A DNA stretch of 52,950 bases from Terriglobia bacterium. GTDB lineage: Bacteria; Acidobacteriota; Terriglobia; Bryobacterales; Bryobacteraceae. Both the position numbers and the translations under genes were made by a program. Each line of letters begins with the position of its first letter. Position 1 is the first letter of the stretch. Location: positions 1 to 52,950 of the forward strand of contig RGPS01000014.1 of NCBI GenBank assembly GCA_010084195.1. The letters run 5' to 3'. The notes beneath the pieces are model-generated. The model saw only the letters and a program-made list of their open reading frames with translations, was not told where the DNA came from and made no database searches. Of the stretch, positions 1 through 9,152 are shown in pieces.

Positions 1-759
1 GGAGCCAAGGTTCATCGACCCATAGAACTGCCGGTCCGCGTACAGAATTCCATAAATAATCGCATCGGATTTCTGCGCCGCCTCAATCGCCGTGCGCTCG
101 CTCTCCGTGCTGCCAAAATCCTCACCATCCGTGATGATGACGATGGCCTTGCGGCCCACTTCGTTTGCCAGCATGTCCTTCGACGCCACATAGACCGCGT
201 CGAACAGCACCGTTCCGCGCTGCTTCGACATCGTCGGCACCGGCCCCGGGTGAATGCCCGACATCCCCGTATTCGGCTTCAGCCGCCGCAAACCGTCCTG
301 CAGCAGACGAGGTGTCCCGGTCATATCCTGCAGCAGTTCCGATTCTGCCCCGAACTGAATCAGGAACGCCATATCCTTCTTGCGCAGTACCGACGAGAAG
401 AACTGCCCCCCCGCGCGGCGCTCCTGCTCAATCAGATTGATCTGGCTCCCCGACACGTCAATCAGCAACCCGATGGTCAGGGGAATGTCAGTCTCGCGGG
501 TGAAGTACTTGATGTTCTGCTTTTGGCCATCTTCCGCCAGATCAAAATCGTCCTTGTTCAGGTTGATTACGATATTGTTCTGCTTGTTCCGCACCGAGCA
601 GTAGACGTTCACCACATCCACGTCTACCCGAATCGGATCGCCCAAATCCTCGTCCGGCTTCTGCTGCTCCTGCTTCGGGGGGGGCTGCTGCGCCTGAACC
701 CCAACCTGCGTCTGGGGCAACAAAATCAACCCCGCGAGAAATAAGCGTATTATCTTCAT
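1..759 (-). CDS. VWFA-related Acidobacteria-type secreted protein (3' end outside window)
   Basis: Reading leftward from ATG at 757-759, the frame stays open for 253 codons to the window edge, so the C-terminus is missing. The N-terminus is a signal peptide (MKIIRLFLAGLILL), followed by a Gln/Pro-rich stretch. A domain beginning 'IRVDVDVVNVYCSVRN' is typical of the acidobacterial VWFA-related family (TIGR03436). A MIDAS motif DVSGS lies near residue 110, and 'AIVIITDGEDFGS' is further on. These proteins are exported and their function is generally unknown; the metal-dependent adhesion site suggests protein binding. It is divergent from the glycosylase gene at 820. Family assignment is firm; role is not known. 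Confidence 0.85.
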   Translation of the reverse strand, partial: MKIIRLFLAGLILLPQTQVGVQAQQPPPKQEQQKPDEDLGDPIRVDVDVVNVYCSVRNKQNNIVINLNKDDFDLAEDGQKQNIKYFTRETDIPLTIGLLIDVSGSQINLIEQERRAGGQFFSSVLRKKDMAFLIQFGAESELLQDMTGTPRLLQDGLRRLKPNTGMSGIHPGPVPTMSKQRGTVLFDAVYVASKDMLANEVGRKAIVIITDGEDFGSTESERTAIEAAQKSDAIIYGILYADRQFYGSMNLGS

Positions 760-819
760 ATAGCGTTCCGGCGCGACTGCCTGACTTCAGGACGTGCGCC
801 GCGCCAACTCTGTTTCATT

Positions 820-1434
820 ATGCGTGCTGCGCTCAAGCATCTCAAAAAAGACCCCGTCCTCGCCGGAATCCTCAAACAGGTCGGCCCCTGCACCATGCAG
901 TACCGCGACCCGACCTTCGATACGCTCGTCCGCTCCATCGTCTACCAGCAGCTCAGCGGGCGTGTCGCCAGCGTCATCTTCGGCCGTCTCCTGGAGGCGG
1001 TCCGTTCATCTGGCGACGACGAAGAGTTAACCCCCGCCGGCATCATGAAACTCCGCATCCCGCGCATGCGGAAGCTCGGGCTCTCCGGCCAGAAAACGCT
1101 CTATATTCGCGAACTGGCCAAACACACCCGCAAGGGCAACATCGTGTTCGAATCTCTGGCAAACCTGCCCGATGCCGACGTCATCGCCCACCTCACCCAG
1201 GTAAAAGGCATCGGTGTCTGGACCGCTCAAATGTTCCTGATGTTCGCCCTCCGGCGCGAAGACGTCCTCCCGGTCGCCGACCTCGGCATTCGCAGCGCCA
1301 TGAAGAAGGCCTGGAACCTCCCGGACCTCCCCAAACCGCCCGAAATGGAGCAACTCGCCGCCTCCTGGCAACCCTGGCGCTCCATCGCCTGCTGGTACCT
1401 CTGGCGCTACCTCGACGGCCCCGCCGAGCTCTGA
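820..1434 (+). CDS. DNA-3-methyladenine glycosylase II (AlkA-like, HhH-GPD)
   Basis: A 204-residue protein of the HhH-GPD base-excision repair superfamily. It should remove alkylated bases such as 3-methyladenine from DNA, leaving an abasic site. The helix-hairpin-helix is 'LTQVKGIGVWTAQMFL' at about residues 125-140, and the conserved catalytic aspartate is Asp154 in 'LPVADLG'. The 'RSIVYQQLSGRVA' segment near residues 38-50 is typical of the family. It lacks the N-terminal domain of E. coli AlkA and matches the shorter form. It ends 17 bases before the alanine racemase start, so the two may be co-transcribed. The ATG at 820 gives a start directly into the conserved domain. Confidence 0.9.
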   Translation: MRAALKHLKKDPVLAGILKQVGPCTMQYRDPTFDTLVRSIVYQQLSGRVASVIFGRLLEAVRSSGDDEELTPAGIMKLRIPRMRKLGLSGQKTLYIRELAKHTRKGNIVFESLANLPDADVIAHLTQVKGIGVWTAQMFLMFALRREDVLPVADLGIRSAMKKAWNLPDLPKPPEMEQLAASWQPWRSIACWYLWRYLDGPAEL

Positions 1435-1451
1435 ACCGTGCATAGCGGAAA

Positions 1452-2591
1452 ATGAAATCAGTGCCCCGCAACGCCCGCTGTTACGTCGAAATCTCCCGTT
1501 CCCGCATCGCCGCCAACTACCGCGCCGTCCGTGACGCCGTCGCCCCCACCCGTTCAACCAATGAACCGGGTGTGATCGGCGTCGTCAAAGCCGATGCCTA
1601 CGGCCATGGAGCCGTCGAAGTCGCCCGCGTTCTCGCCCGTGAAGGCATCGAATGGCTGGCCGTTAGTTCCGTTGACGAAGGCGTCACCCTCCGCACCGCC
1701 GGGCTCACCCAGCGCATCCTCGTCATGGCCGGAGTCATGCCCTGGGAGTTCGAAGCCGTCCGCGAACAGAATCTCACTCCCGTCGTTCATTCCCTCGACG
1801 AACTTCGCCTCTTCGCGGAAGCCCGGATATCGAAGGTCCACCTCAAACTCGATACCGGCATGGACCGCCTGGGAACCCTCGCCGAGGCGAACCAGATTGC
1901 CACTGCGCTTGCCGCTGCGCCGGGCCTCACGGTGGAAGGGCTCCTCTCGCACTTCGCCTCTGCCACAGATTTCACCTCCGACCAGTCGCCCGAACAAATC
2001 CGCCTCTTTCATGAAAAGGCCACCGCCCTCCGCAACCTGGGGGTTCAGCCGCCGCTGATGCACTTCGCCAGCACCAACGCCGTGGCCTACCCAAGGCCCG
2101 GGGCCTGGCTCTCCCTCGTCCGCCCCGGCCACGCCATCTACGGCTATGTCTCACCGGCCAGAGGCGCGGCCCCGTCGGCTACTTTCCATGTCCGGCCCGC
2201 GCTGCAATGGAAGACCCACATCGTTGCTGTCAAAGACATTCCCGCCGGAGCCCGTGTCGGCTATGGTGGCTCCTGGCAAGCCGAGACTCCAACCCGCCTG
2301 GCGATTCTCGCCGCAGGCTACGCCGACGGAGTTCCCCACCGCCTCTCGAACAAGGGCAAGGTGATCGCCGGAGGCCGCCTCGCTCCCATCGTCGGCACCG
2401 TCTCCATGGACCTGACCACCATCGATATCACCCAATCACCCCAACTCCAACCCGGAGACGAAGTTACCCTCCTCGGTTCCGAGGGGGACGTCTCGCTCGA
2501 CGCCCAGCAGCTCGCGAAAACCGCCGGCACCATCTCCTACAACATCCTCTGCAGCATCAGTGCCCGCGTCAGAAGGTTCTACACGGACTAA
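1452..2591 (+). CDS. alr: Alanine racemase
   Basis: A 379-residue pyridoxal-phosphate enzyme interconverting L- and D-alanine, supplying D-alanine for peptidoglycan. The PLP-binding lysine is Lys46 in 'VVKADAYGHG'. The catalytic tyrosine of the second subunit face is Tyr271 in 'RVGYGGSW'. The TIM-barrel domain covers roughly residues 10-240 and the C-terminal beta domain the rest, including 'GTVSMDLTTIDIT'. Length is normal for the family. It converges with the histidine kinase gene that ends at 2688, with a hairpin in the gap. Identification is secure from both active-site motifs. Confidence 0.95.
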   Translation: MKSVPRNARCYVEISRSRIAANYRAVRDAVAPTRSTNEPGVIGVVKADAYGHGAVEVARVLAREGIEWLAVSSVDEGVTLRTAGLTQRILVMAGVMPWEFEAVREQNLTPVVHSLDELRLFAEARISKVHLKLDTGMDRLGTLAEANQIATALAAAPGLTVEGLLSHFASATDFTSDQSPEQIRLFHEKATALRNLGVQPPLMHFASTNAVAYPRPGAWLSLVRPGHAIYGYVSPARGAAPSATFHVRPALQWKTHIVAVKDIPAGARVGYGGSWQAETPTRLAILAAGYADGVPHRLSNKGKVIAGGRLAPIVGTVSMDLTTIDITQSPQLQPGDEVTLLGSEGDVSLDAQQLAKTAGTISYNILCSISARVRRFYTD

Positions 2592-2642
2592 CCCGGCTCC
2601 CGGAACCGGCACCCGCCACTCCCATTCGCCCCAGCCGTGCCG

Positions 2643-2667
2643 AGCCGCCACGCGTCAGCGTGCGGTT
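2643..2667. terminator. Hairpin between convergent alr and histidine kinase genes
   Basis: The 96-base gap between two convergent genes contains a GC-rich hairpin: a CACGC/GCGTG inner stem with a GTCA loop, then a further CCG/CGG stem past one bulged base. No clear T-run follows on either strand, so its role as a bidirectional terminator is inferred from position and stem strength. Confidence 0.35.
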
Positions 2668-2687
2668 GGACCCTGCCGACGCACCGC

Positions 2688-5600
2688 CTAACCCGCCGCC
2701 GGAACCCGCAGCCGAACCCACGTCCCCTGGCCCGGCGTACTCTCCAGATAGAACGTGCCGCCCAGCTTCTCCATCCTCTCCTTCATGCCGATCAGCCCGT
2801 AATGTCGGCTCCCGCCCTCTGCCTGTCCCGTCCACTCAAACCCGTCGCCGTTGTCGATCACATCCACAGCCAGCCACTCCCTGCCAAACCCCAGCTTCAC
2901 GACAACGCGGGTGGCCCCCGAGTGCCGGGTCGCATTGCTCAGCGCCTCCCGTGCCGAGAGGACGACGCCCCTCTCGGGTTCCGCCCCCAGCGCGGTCGCG
3001 ATACCTGAAGTCTCCAGTTCCACGGTAATCCCCGACTCCTCCCGTACCCTCGCCACCAGCTTCGCTATCGCTTCCCCAATGCTGCCGCCGTCCTCGCTGT
3101 GCCGTAAGTTCCATACTGCCGACCGCGCATCTTCTACCGTCGTCCGAATTTCATCCCTCGCCCGTCCAATCAGCATCCGGCTCACGTCCGGGGCGGATTC
3201 GCCAGTGCTGGCGGCAGCCTCCAGTAAGGTCGAGATCCCGACGCAGCCCTGGATCACCGTGTCATGCATCTCCCGTGCCAGGCGGCTCCGCTCTTCCAGC
3301 ACCGCTTCGAACTGTCGCCGCACATTCCGTAAGTGCAGCAGATAGTAGCCCCGCGCCAGACTCAGCGCTGCTATGCCCAGCAGCGCAAGAAACCACCATG
3401 TCTGGTAATACGCCGGCAGCAGCACCACAGCGAAGACCTTCTCCACTACTCTGGCCGGATTATCCACGTCCCAGGCCGCCACGTGGAACTGGTACCTGGC
3501 TGGCGAAAGATTCGTAAAGTACGCGATCCGCCGGTCGCCAACCTGGTTCCACCCTTTTTCAGCGCCTTCCATCCAGTACCGGAAACGAAGCCTTTCCGGG
3601 GATCGCAGCTGGATCGCCGTGTAGTGCAACTCCAGCTTTCCGGTTCCTGGCCGCACTTCAATAGGCGTTCCGTCCCGAATTTCAACCGATAACTCGCCCG
3701 CAATCGCCCGCTCCAGAAACAACGGTGGCAGCTTATTCGCCCGCGCCGCGCCCGCCGCGATCACCACCACACCGCTCGTGCTCGGAGCCCACAATTCGCC
3801 CGCCGCCGAAATCGCGCCTGCCGCCTGCATCCCGCCGTTCATCTGGTTCGTCGGCAACCCGTCCGAAGTGTTGTAGAGCCGCAGCGCATCCGGATTCTTC
3901 CTCGGCATCGAGACTACCCCGGCCGAACTCGTCAGCCACAACTGCCCCTGCTTGTCCTCTCCGATGAAATGGATCTTGTCCGGAATTCCCCTGCCCCCCG
4001 GAACGTGTGTCAAAGTCCCGTTGGCAAACCGATACAGGCCGGACCCGTGCGTGCCGATCCACATCACCGCGTCACTATCCTCAAACAGCGCCCAGACCTT
4101 TTGTCCCTTCAAGCCGTCCAGCTTCCCGTCGTTCAGGAAGCTCCCGTTCGCGGTGCGTGTGATGCCACCCTCTGTGCCCACCCAGATGACCCCGGCGCGA
4201 TCCTCCACAATCGCCCGGACGCTGTTGTAGATCAACCCGTTCTCCACATCGAAGTTCTGCAGTTGTCCAGCCTTCAAATGGCTCACGCCACCATTGGTCC
4301 CGATCCACAGACTCCCGTCCCGACTCTCGCAAAAGGCCCTGGTAAAGTCGTTGATCAGCCCGTTCGCCACCGAATAGTGTGCCACCGGCTCGTTCGCTCT
4401 TATGCGATATACGCCACGCCCGAATGTCCCCAGCCACAGGGCACCATCATGAGCGCGGAACGCGTTGCGGATCGACACATTGGCAATTGCCGCAGGCAAG
4501 CGGACCGGCACCAGCGTTCTGTTCCGCCCTTCATACAGGCGGCCATTGACGGACGTCACCAGCATGCCGCCTGCCGGGTCGGCATAAACCGTATTGATAC
4601 CTTCCGCGTCGCCCGCCGGAACGTGGAGCGTGGTGATTGCACTCGGGCTGATCCTTGTCAGCCCCGCCTGCGTGCCCACCCACAGATTCCCTTCACTGTC
4701 TCCGCTGATGCTCAGCACATCATTGTGCGGGAGCCCCCCGCTGGTAGTGACCCGCACCATCCTGCCGTCTTTCCATCGCAGCAAACCATGGCCGTGCGTT
4801 CCAATCCAAATACTGTTGCCGACTTCATGGATCTCACTCACCCGGATGTTCTCCAACAGCGTGGACTCTGCGAACGGATCTCCCCGCAGCCCGTGCGGAA
4901 GCCGCCGCAGACCAGAGATCGTACCAATCCAGATGGCACCTTCATGGTCCAGTTCCAGAACCCGAATGTTGTCGTCCGCCCGGTCTTTCCGAACCGCGTA
5001 ATACTCGTGCCCGGTTTTATGCAAAACCAAAAGCCCGGTACCGGCTGCCAGCAAGTTCCCTTCCGTATCCTCGACGATTCCGTTCAGGCTCATGGCGGGA
5101 ATTCCATCCCGTGCATCAATCCGCACGAACCGCTCTCCCTCCATGCGGAACAGCCCTTTATCCGTGCCCACCCAAAGCCTGCCCGCCCGATCCTGCCGGA
5201 TCACCCGGACAAAGCCGTTGGTCAAACCCTCCTGCGCGCCGTAGCCCCGGAAGCGACCATGCTGGTAGTGCACAAGGCCGCCACCCTCGGTGCCAATCCA
5301 CAATGAGCCGTCCCGCGCGGCCAGCAACGAATACACGCTGTCATCCCGAAAGGCAGGCTCGTTCGCGGGTCCAAATACCGTGAACTGCACCCCGTCAAAC
5401 CGAACCAGGCCTCCACTGGAGCCAATCCAGAGATAACCATCCGGGGTCTGCGCCAATGCCTGCGCCAGATCTTCCGGCAAGCCGTCACGGCTCTGCCAAA
5501 CGCGTCTGCTGTAGCTGAGTTCTTCGAGCGACGAGGGCGGCGGCAGGGCGACCGCCAGGGCCGCAGTAGCCGCAAGGAGACCGATGCAGAGGGGCTTCAC
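2688..5600 (-). CDS. Two-component regulator-propeller sensor histidine kinase
   Basis: A 970-residue hybrid-architecture sensor. A signal peptide (residues 1-19) leads into about 14 Reg_prop-type repeats ('G.LWIGT.GGL') forming two periplasmic beta-propellers to about residue 630, then a Y_Y_Y domain. One membrane helix (about 733-755, 'WWFLALLGIAALSLARGYYL') precedes a HisKA_3 dimerization domain with phospho-acceptor His779 in 'REMHDTVIQG'. The HATPase domain carries the N-box 'EALSNATRHSG', 'DNGDGF' and 'GLIGMKERMEKLGG'. It would sense an extracellular ligand and phosphorylate a NarL-type regulator. The cognate regulator gene is 12 bases upstream on the same strand and is frameshifted. 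All kinase motifs here look intact. Confidence 0.93.
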   Translation of the reverse strand: MKPLCIGLLAATAALAVALPPPSSLEELSYSRRVWQSRDGLPEDLAQALAQTPDGYLWIGSSGGLVRFDGVQFTVFGPANEPAFRDDSVYSLLAARDGSLWIGTEGGGLVHYQHGRFRGYGAQEGLTNGFVRVIRQDRAGRLWVGTDKGLFRMEGERFVRIDARDGIPAMSLNGIVEDTEGNLLAAGTGLLVLHKTGHEYYAVRKDRADDNIRVLELDHEGAIWIGTISGLRRLPHGLRGDPFAESTLLENIRVSEIHEVGNSIWIGTHGHGLLRWKDGRMVRVTTSGGLPHNDVLSISGDSEGNLWVGTQAGLTRISPSAITTLHVPAGDAEGINTVYADPAGGMLVTSVNGRLYEGRNRTLVPVRLPAAIANVSIRNAFRAHDGALWLGTFGRGVYRIRANEPVAHYSVANGLINDFTRAFCESRDGSLWIGTNGGVSHLKAGQLQNFDVENGLIYNSVRAIVEDRAGVIWVGTEGGITRTANGSFLNDGKLDGLKGQKVWALFEDSDAVMWIGTHGSGLYRFANGTLTHVPGGRGIPDKIHFIGEDKQGQLWLTSSAGVVSMPRKNPDALRLYNTSDGLPTNQMNGGMQAAGAISAAGELWAPSTSGVVVIAAGAARANKLPPLFLERAIAGELSVEIRDGTPIEVRPGTGKLELHYTAIQLRSPERLRFRYWMEGAEKGWNQVGDRRIAYFTNLSPARYQFHVAAWDVDNPARVVEKVFAVVLLPAYYQTWWFLALLGIAALSLARGYYLLHLRNVRRQFEAVLEERSRLAREMHDTVIQGCVGISTLLEAAASTGESAPDVSRMLIGRARDEIRTTVEDARSAVWNLRHSEDGGSIGEAIAKLVARVREESGITVELETSGIATALGAEPERGVVLSAREALSNATRHSGATRVVVKLGFGREWLAVDVIDNGDGFEWTGQAEGGSRHYGLIGMKERMEKLGGTFYLESTPGQGTWVRLRVPAAG

Positions 5601-5612
5601 CGTAGTCGGTCC

Positions 5613-6310
5613 TCAGGTGAGGTGGACGATGCCGCGCTTCAGCGCTGCCACCGTCGCCTGGGTCCTGTCCGTCACATTCATACGGCTCAGAATTATGTTG
5701 ACGTGCCACTTCACGGTCGCCTCGCTGATGCCGAGCGCTTCTCCGATTTCCCGGTTGCTGCGCCCATCCACAATCAGGTTCAGAACCTGTAGTTCTCTTG
5801 GACTCAGTTCTGAGCCAGGGGTGCGTTCCGTCAGGGTTTTAGAGATCTCCGCCGGCAGGACTTTCAAACCCGCATAAACTTTGCGGATGGCGTTGCCCAG
5901 TTCCACGTGCGACATGGCTTTCAGCAGATAGGCCTGAGCCCCGGCCGCAAGTGCCCGGAAGATATCTTCGTCGCCATCGTAAGTGGTCAGCACGATGAAT
6001 CGCGGTTCGGGTGAAAGCTGGCGGATAGCGGTGATGGCCTCCACCCCATTCATACCCGGCAGGCGCAGATCCATCAACACGATATCGGTTTCCTGCTGAC
6101 GGCAAAACTCGACAGCCTCTTCAGATCCATCAACACGATATCGGTTTCCTGCTGACGGCAAAACTCGACAGCCTCTTCACCTGTGTTGGCCTCTCCCACC
6201 ACCACCATGTCGGGCTGGCTGCCTACAATCGCGGCAATCCCAAAGCGTACGACCGGATGGTCATCAACAATCAAAACCCGGATTTTCCTGCGCTCAGCCA
6301 TCGCCTCCAT
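5613..6310 (-). pseudogene. NarL/LuxR-type response regulator, frameshifted by a 56-bp tandem duplication
   Basis: The N-terminal half (from ATG at 6310) begins a receiver domain with 'VLIVDDHPVVRFGIAAIVG' and reaches the phosphorylation site 'DIVLMDL' (Asp62). The frame then enters a second copy of the same 56 bases and stops. The C-terminal half continues in another frame with 'RLPGMNGVEAI', the rest of the receiver domain and a GerE helix-turn-helix ('LSPRELQVLNLIVDGRSNREIG', 'ATVKWHVNIILSRM'). Removing one repeat copy restores an open frame of 642 bases, a normal 213-residue regulator. It lies just upstream of the propeller kinase and is its likely partner. As written, no complete regulator can be made. 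Assembly error is possible. Confidence 0.9.
6067..6178. repeat. 56-bp perfect tandem duplication inside response regulator gene
   Basis: Bases 6067-6122 and 6123-6178 are identical, adjacent copies of 56 bases. The copied segment covers the codons for the phospho-acceptor region of the receiver domain. Because 56 is not a multiple of three, the duplication shifts the frame. Matching extends one base on each side of the unit, so the exact breakpoint can slide slightly. Confidence 0.97.
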
Positions 6311-8151
6311 ACTATCTGATCAAAGGCACGAAGGCCCGGAATCAGAAGATCAGCTTCAACTGATACCGGATCACACGCCCCCCACCATCCATCAGTGTTG
6401 CGTTCAGGAAACGTCCCGAAGCTGCCGTGTTCGCATTGGAACTCAGGGTGCCAGGCCTGGGCGCGAACGGGCTGACACTCGGGGTGTTCTGCCCAGGGGT
6501 TCTTTCCGTGTTGCGACCCGCGTTGCCGGTACGACCGGAATTGGCCGCCAGCACCACGTACTGTGCCGCACTCCGCTCAATCGGCGCGTTGCCTGCATCG
6601 GGATTCACATAGCCGGTTGGGCTGCTGGAAAGTGGCAGGGCATGGGCACCCATCGCTCCGCCTGGATTGGCGTCAGGCCGATCCCGTCTGCGTCAATACC
6701 ATTCACCACCGTGTACGGAACGCCGGATTCGAGGGAATACACGCCCGAGATCTGCCACCCGCCGAAAGCATCCCCCAGAAAGTCCTTCCGGCTCAGGAAG
6801 AAGGGCAACTCGTAGATTGCCGTGGCGACAAACCGATGGGGACGGTCGAACAGTGAAGGCGCTTTCTCCCGAGCCAGGCCGCCAAAAATGGTGGTAGGTT
6901 AGTGAACCGCGTTCGTTGATTGGCGCGAACTGCCGGGAGCGCTGCAGGAGGAGATCCCCGCCGACGCGGAAGGTGTGGCCCCCCTTCACCACCGAAATGG
7001 TGTCCTGCAAGGTGTAGTTGTTGGCAACGCGCCCCTGGGGAAGGTTGGTGGCAATACCCAGGTTAGTGATGTTGGCAGTCGGCAGACCGGCGATGGAGTA
7101 TTGCGGCAGGTCCTGCCGAGAGGCCTGGTGGTATCGACCGGGAATACGAGATCGATCCGGTTATAACCCAGGCGCAATTCGTTTGTCATTGACGGCGAGA
7201 AGATGTGCGTCTCAGAGAAAATCCCGTTTTTGAAGGGGTTCGCCTGATTCGTGTTCATGCCGGGATAACTAACCGAGGCGGGACGAATGGGCCGATCCTG
7301 AGTGGCGTAGCGGGCACTCATGGAGTCGCTGTCACTGAAGCGATGGTCGCCTTTAATAGAGAAGAGGCGGTCACCGACCAAGTTGGCGTAGCCAAGGGTA
7401 GCCGTGCCGAACTCAATACCCGGGCGGTTGTTGCCCCGCGCGATTATAGTCGGCTGTGCCGTGGCGGTGGTCCCTGCCAGAACCGCACGGTAGAGGTCCA
7501 CGAGGGGATTCGCGCTGTTCGGGAACAGCGAGTTGAGCGGGGCCCAACCGGCGGCGGTGGGCGCGGCTGCCGTGGACGATCCACTCGACTTCTGGCGATC
7601 TTCCTGGAAGCCTGCGAAGAAGAAGGTCTTGTTCTTGATGATAGGGCCGCCAAAGGTGGCACCCCAAATGTTCTCGGTGCAGGAAAGAAGCGTGCCACGT
7701 TTCTGGACTGCCGGGTCGAGGCCCTGCGTAGTGGTAATCGCGTCGTCATTGGTGACCACGTTGACAACCGCACCGGCTGCGCGGCCAAATTCTGCATCGT
7801 AGTTCGAAGTCTGGACACTGGTCTCCTGCACCATGTCGGGAAGCGTGATGCTGAAAGCCTCACCGGCCACGGAGATGTCGTTGTTCTCAGTGCCGTCAAT
7901 TAGGAAGTTGTTCGAGCGGCTACGGGAGCCATTCATTGAGAATGAGCCGGTTCCACCAACGCCGATGCGGCTGGTGGAGACGCCCGGAACGGTGAGGGCG
8001 AGGGCCACGGGATTCCGGCCTGAGAAGGGCAGTTCCGTGATCTGTTTCGAGTTGATGGTGCTGCTGCGGACGGGGCTGTCCACCTGAAGAGTGACCGCAT
8101 CGGCGCTCACTTCGATCACCTGATTCTGGGTGCCGATTTCAAGCTTCGCGT

Positions 8152-8157
8152 CAATAG
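8152..8157. repeat. Target-site duplication, left copy (CAATAG)
   Basis: CAATAG immediately precedes the TG terminus of the IS21-family element and is repeated right after its CA terminus at 10663-10668. Collapsing the two copies rejoins the receptor codons as 'QIASIDAK', so this is a genuine insertion duplication. Confidence 0.93.
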
Positions 8158-8191
8158 TGCGTATTCCGGCGAAGGTGAACGCCATTCCGGG
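8158..8191 (+). repeat. IS21 left terminal inverted repeat
   Basis: TGCGTATTCCGG, then AAGGTGAACG, then ATTCCGGG. It aligns to the reverse complement of 10628-10662 with one gap and a few mismatches, marking the element's left border. Confidence 0.9.
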
Positions 8192-8397
8192 ATGATGTCG
8201 AACGCTGATCGGAGCGAAGCGACGCTAGCCTTGCGATTGTGCAGGTAGTGTTCGGCTTCGTCAAGGATTTCCATTCTCCGAAGGGGTTTCCGGAGCGAAG
8301 CGGAGGCTGGCTGCCGACTGCAAGGAAAGGGGTGCGGGGAAAGGGACGCAGGCCTTGTCCCCGCTCAGCGCGCCGAAGCCCGGAGCCGTGGTTTGCG

Positions 8398-9132
8398 CTA
8401 CGCCTTGCCTCGCTTTCTCATCGATTCCCCCTTCATCTCGATACGGTGCGCATTATGAACCAGGCGGTCGAGAATGCCGTCTGCCACTTTTGGGTCACTG
8501 ATCTGTTCATGCCACCGGCTGATGGGCCGTTGCGAGGTCAGAACCGTTGAACGGCGCAGGTAGCGTTCCTCGCAGATCTCCCAGCAGTCGCGCCGTTCGG
8601 TCTCCGTCATCGGTGCCATCGCCCAGTCATCAATAACCATCACATCAATGCGCCCAAGCCGCGCCAGCAGATGCCGCAGACTGCCGTCGGCGCGCGCCAG
8701 CCCCAGATCCCGCAACATCGCCTGCGCCCTCACGTAGAACACCGAGTAACCGTCGCGGCAGGCGTTTTGCGCCAGGCCGGAAGCGACGAAACTCTTGCCG
8801 ACACCCGTTGGCCCGAGTCCGAAGATATTCTCGTGCTTCGATACCCAGCCCGATTCCTGCGCCAATGCCCGGATCAGGCTTCGGTCCAGACCGCACGAAG
8901 CGCGGAAGTCGATCTCTTCCATACAGGCGTTGCCGCGCAGTTTCGCGGCTTTCATGCGCCGGTCCAGCGCCTGGTTTTCACGCCAGTTCCATTGCTGATC
9001 CACCAGCATGGCGAGGCGTTCATTGAAGCTCAGGTCGGCGACAGCCGGGTCCTGCTGCTGCGCTTTTAACCCCTCGCCCATGCCGGTGAGACGCATAGAG
9101 ACAAGCTTCTCCATCACCGGTTCGATGAGCAT
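8398..9132 (-). CDS. istB: IS21-type transposition helper ATPase IstB
   Basis: A 244-residue AAA+ ATPase that assists IstA in target selection and strand transfer. It has the P-loop 'GLGPTGVGKSFVASGLAQ' near residue 107, the Walker B 'IDVMVIDDWAM', and the family C-terminus 'RPISRWHEQISDPKVADGIL' followed by 'DRLVHNAHRIEMKGESMRKR'. Length is typical and I see no break. It starts just after the istA remnant with a GGAGGTGAGGT ribosome site before ATG, the usual istAB arrangement. With IstA broken it would work only if a related intact element supplied IstA in trans. Confidence 0.93.
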   Translation of the reverse strand: MLIEPVMEKLVSMRLTGMGEGLKAQQQDPAVADLSFNERLAMLVDQQWNWRENQALDRRMKAAKLRGNACMEEIDFRASCGLDRSLIRALAQESGWVSKHENIFGLGPTGVGKSFVASGLAQNACRDGYSVFYVRAQAMLRDLGLARADGSLRHLLARLGRIDVMVIDDWAMAPMTETERRDCWEICEERYLRRSTVLTSQRPISRWHEQISDPKVADGILDRLVHNAHRIEMKGESMRKRGKA

Positions 9133-9152
9133 ACCTCACCTCCATCGAAGTA

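Noticed and set aside
3969..5306. A 445-codon open frame on the plus strand inside the propeller kinase gene
   Set aside because: It lies opposite repeated 'G.LWIGT' motifs of the kinase; its product is Pro/His/Arg-rich with no signal peptide or recognisable domain. It is a GC-rich antisense shadow.
7205..7903. A 232-codon plus-strand frame within the receptor pseudogene
   Set aside because: It is antisense to the plug-domain coding region and has no domain of its own.
8158..8397. Possible non-coding RNA or CRISPR-like repeats next to the IS left end
   Set aside because: The repeated GAAGGTGAACGCCATTCCGG segments are the multiple terminal repeats of the IS21 element; there are no regularly spaced repeats.
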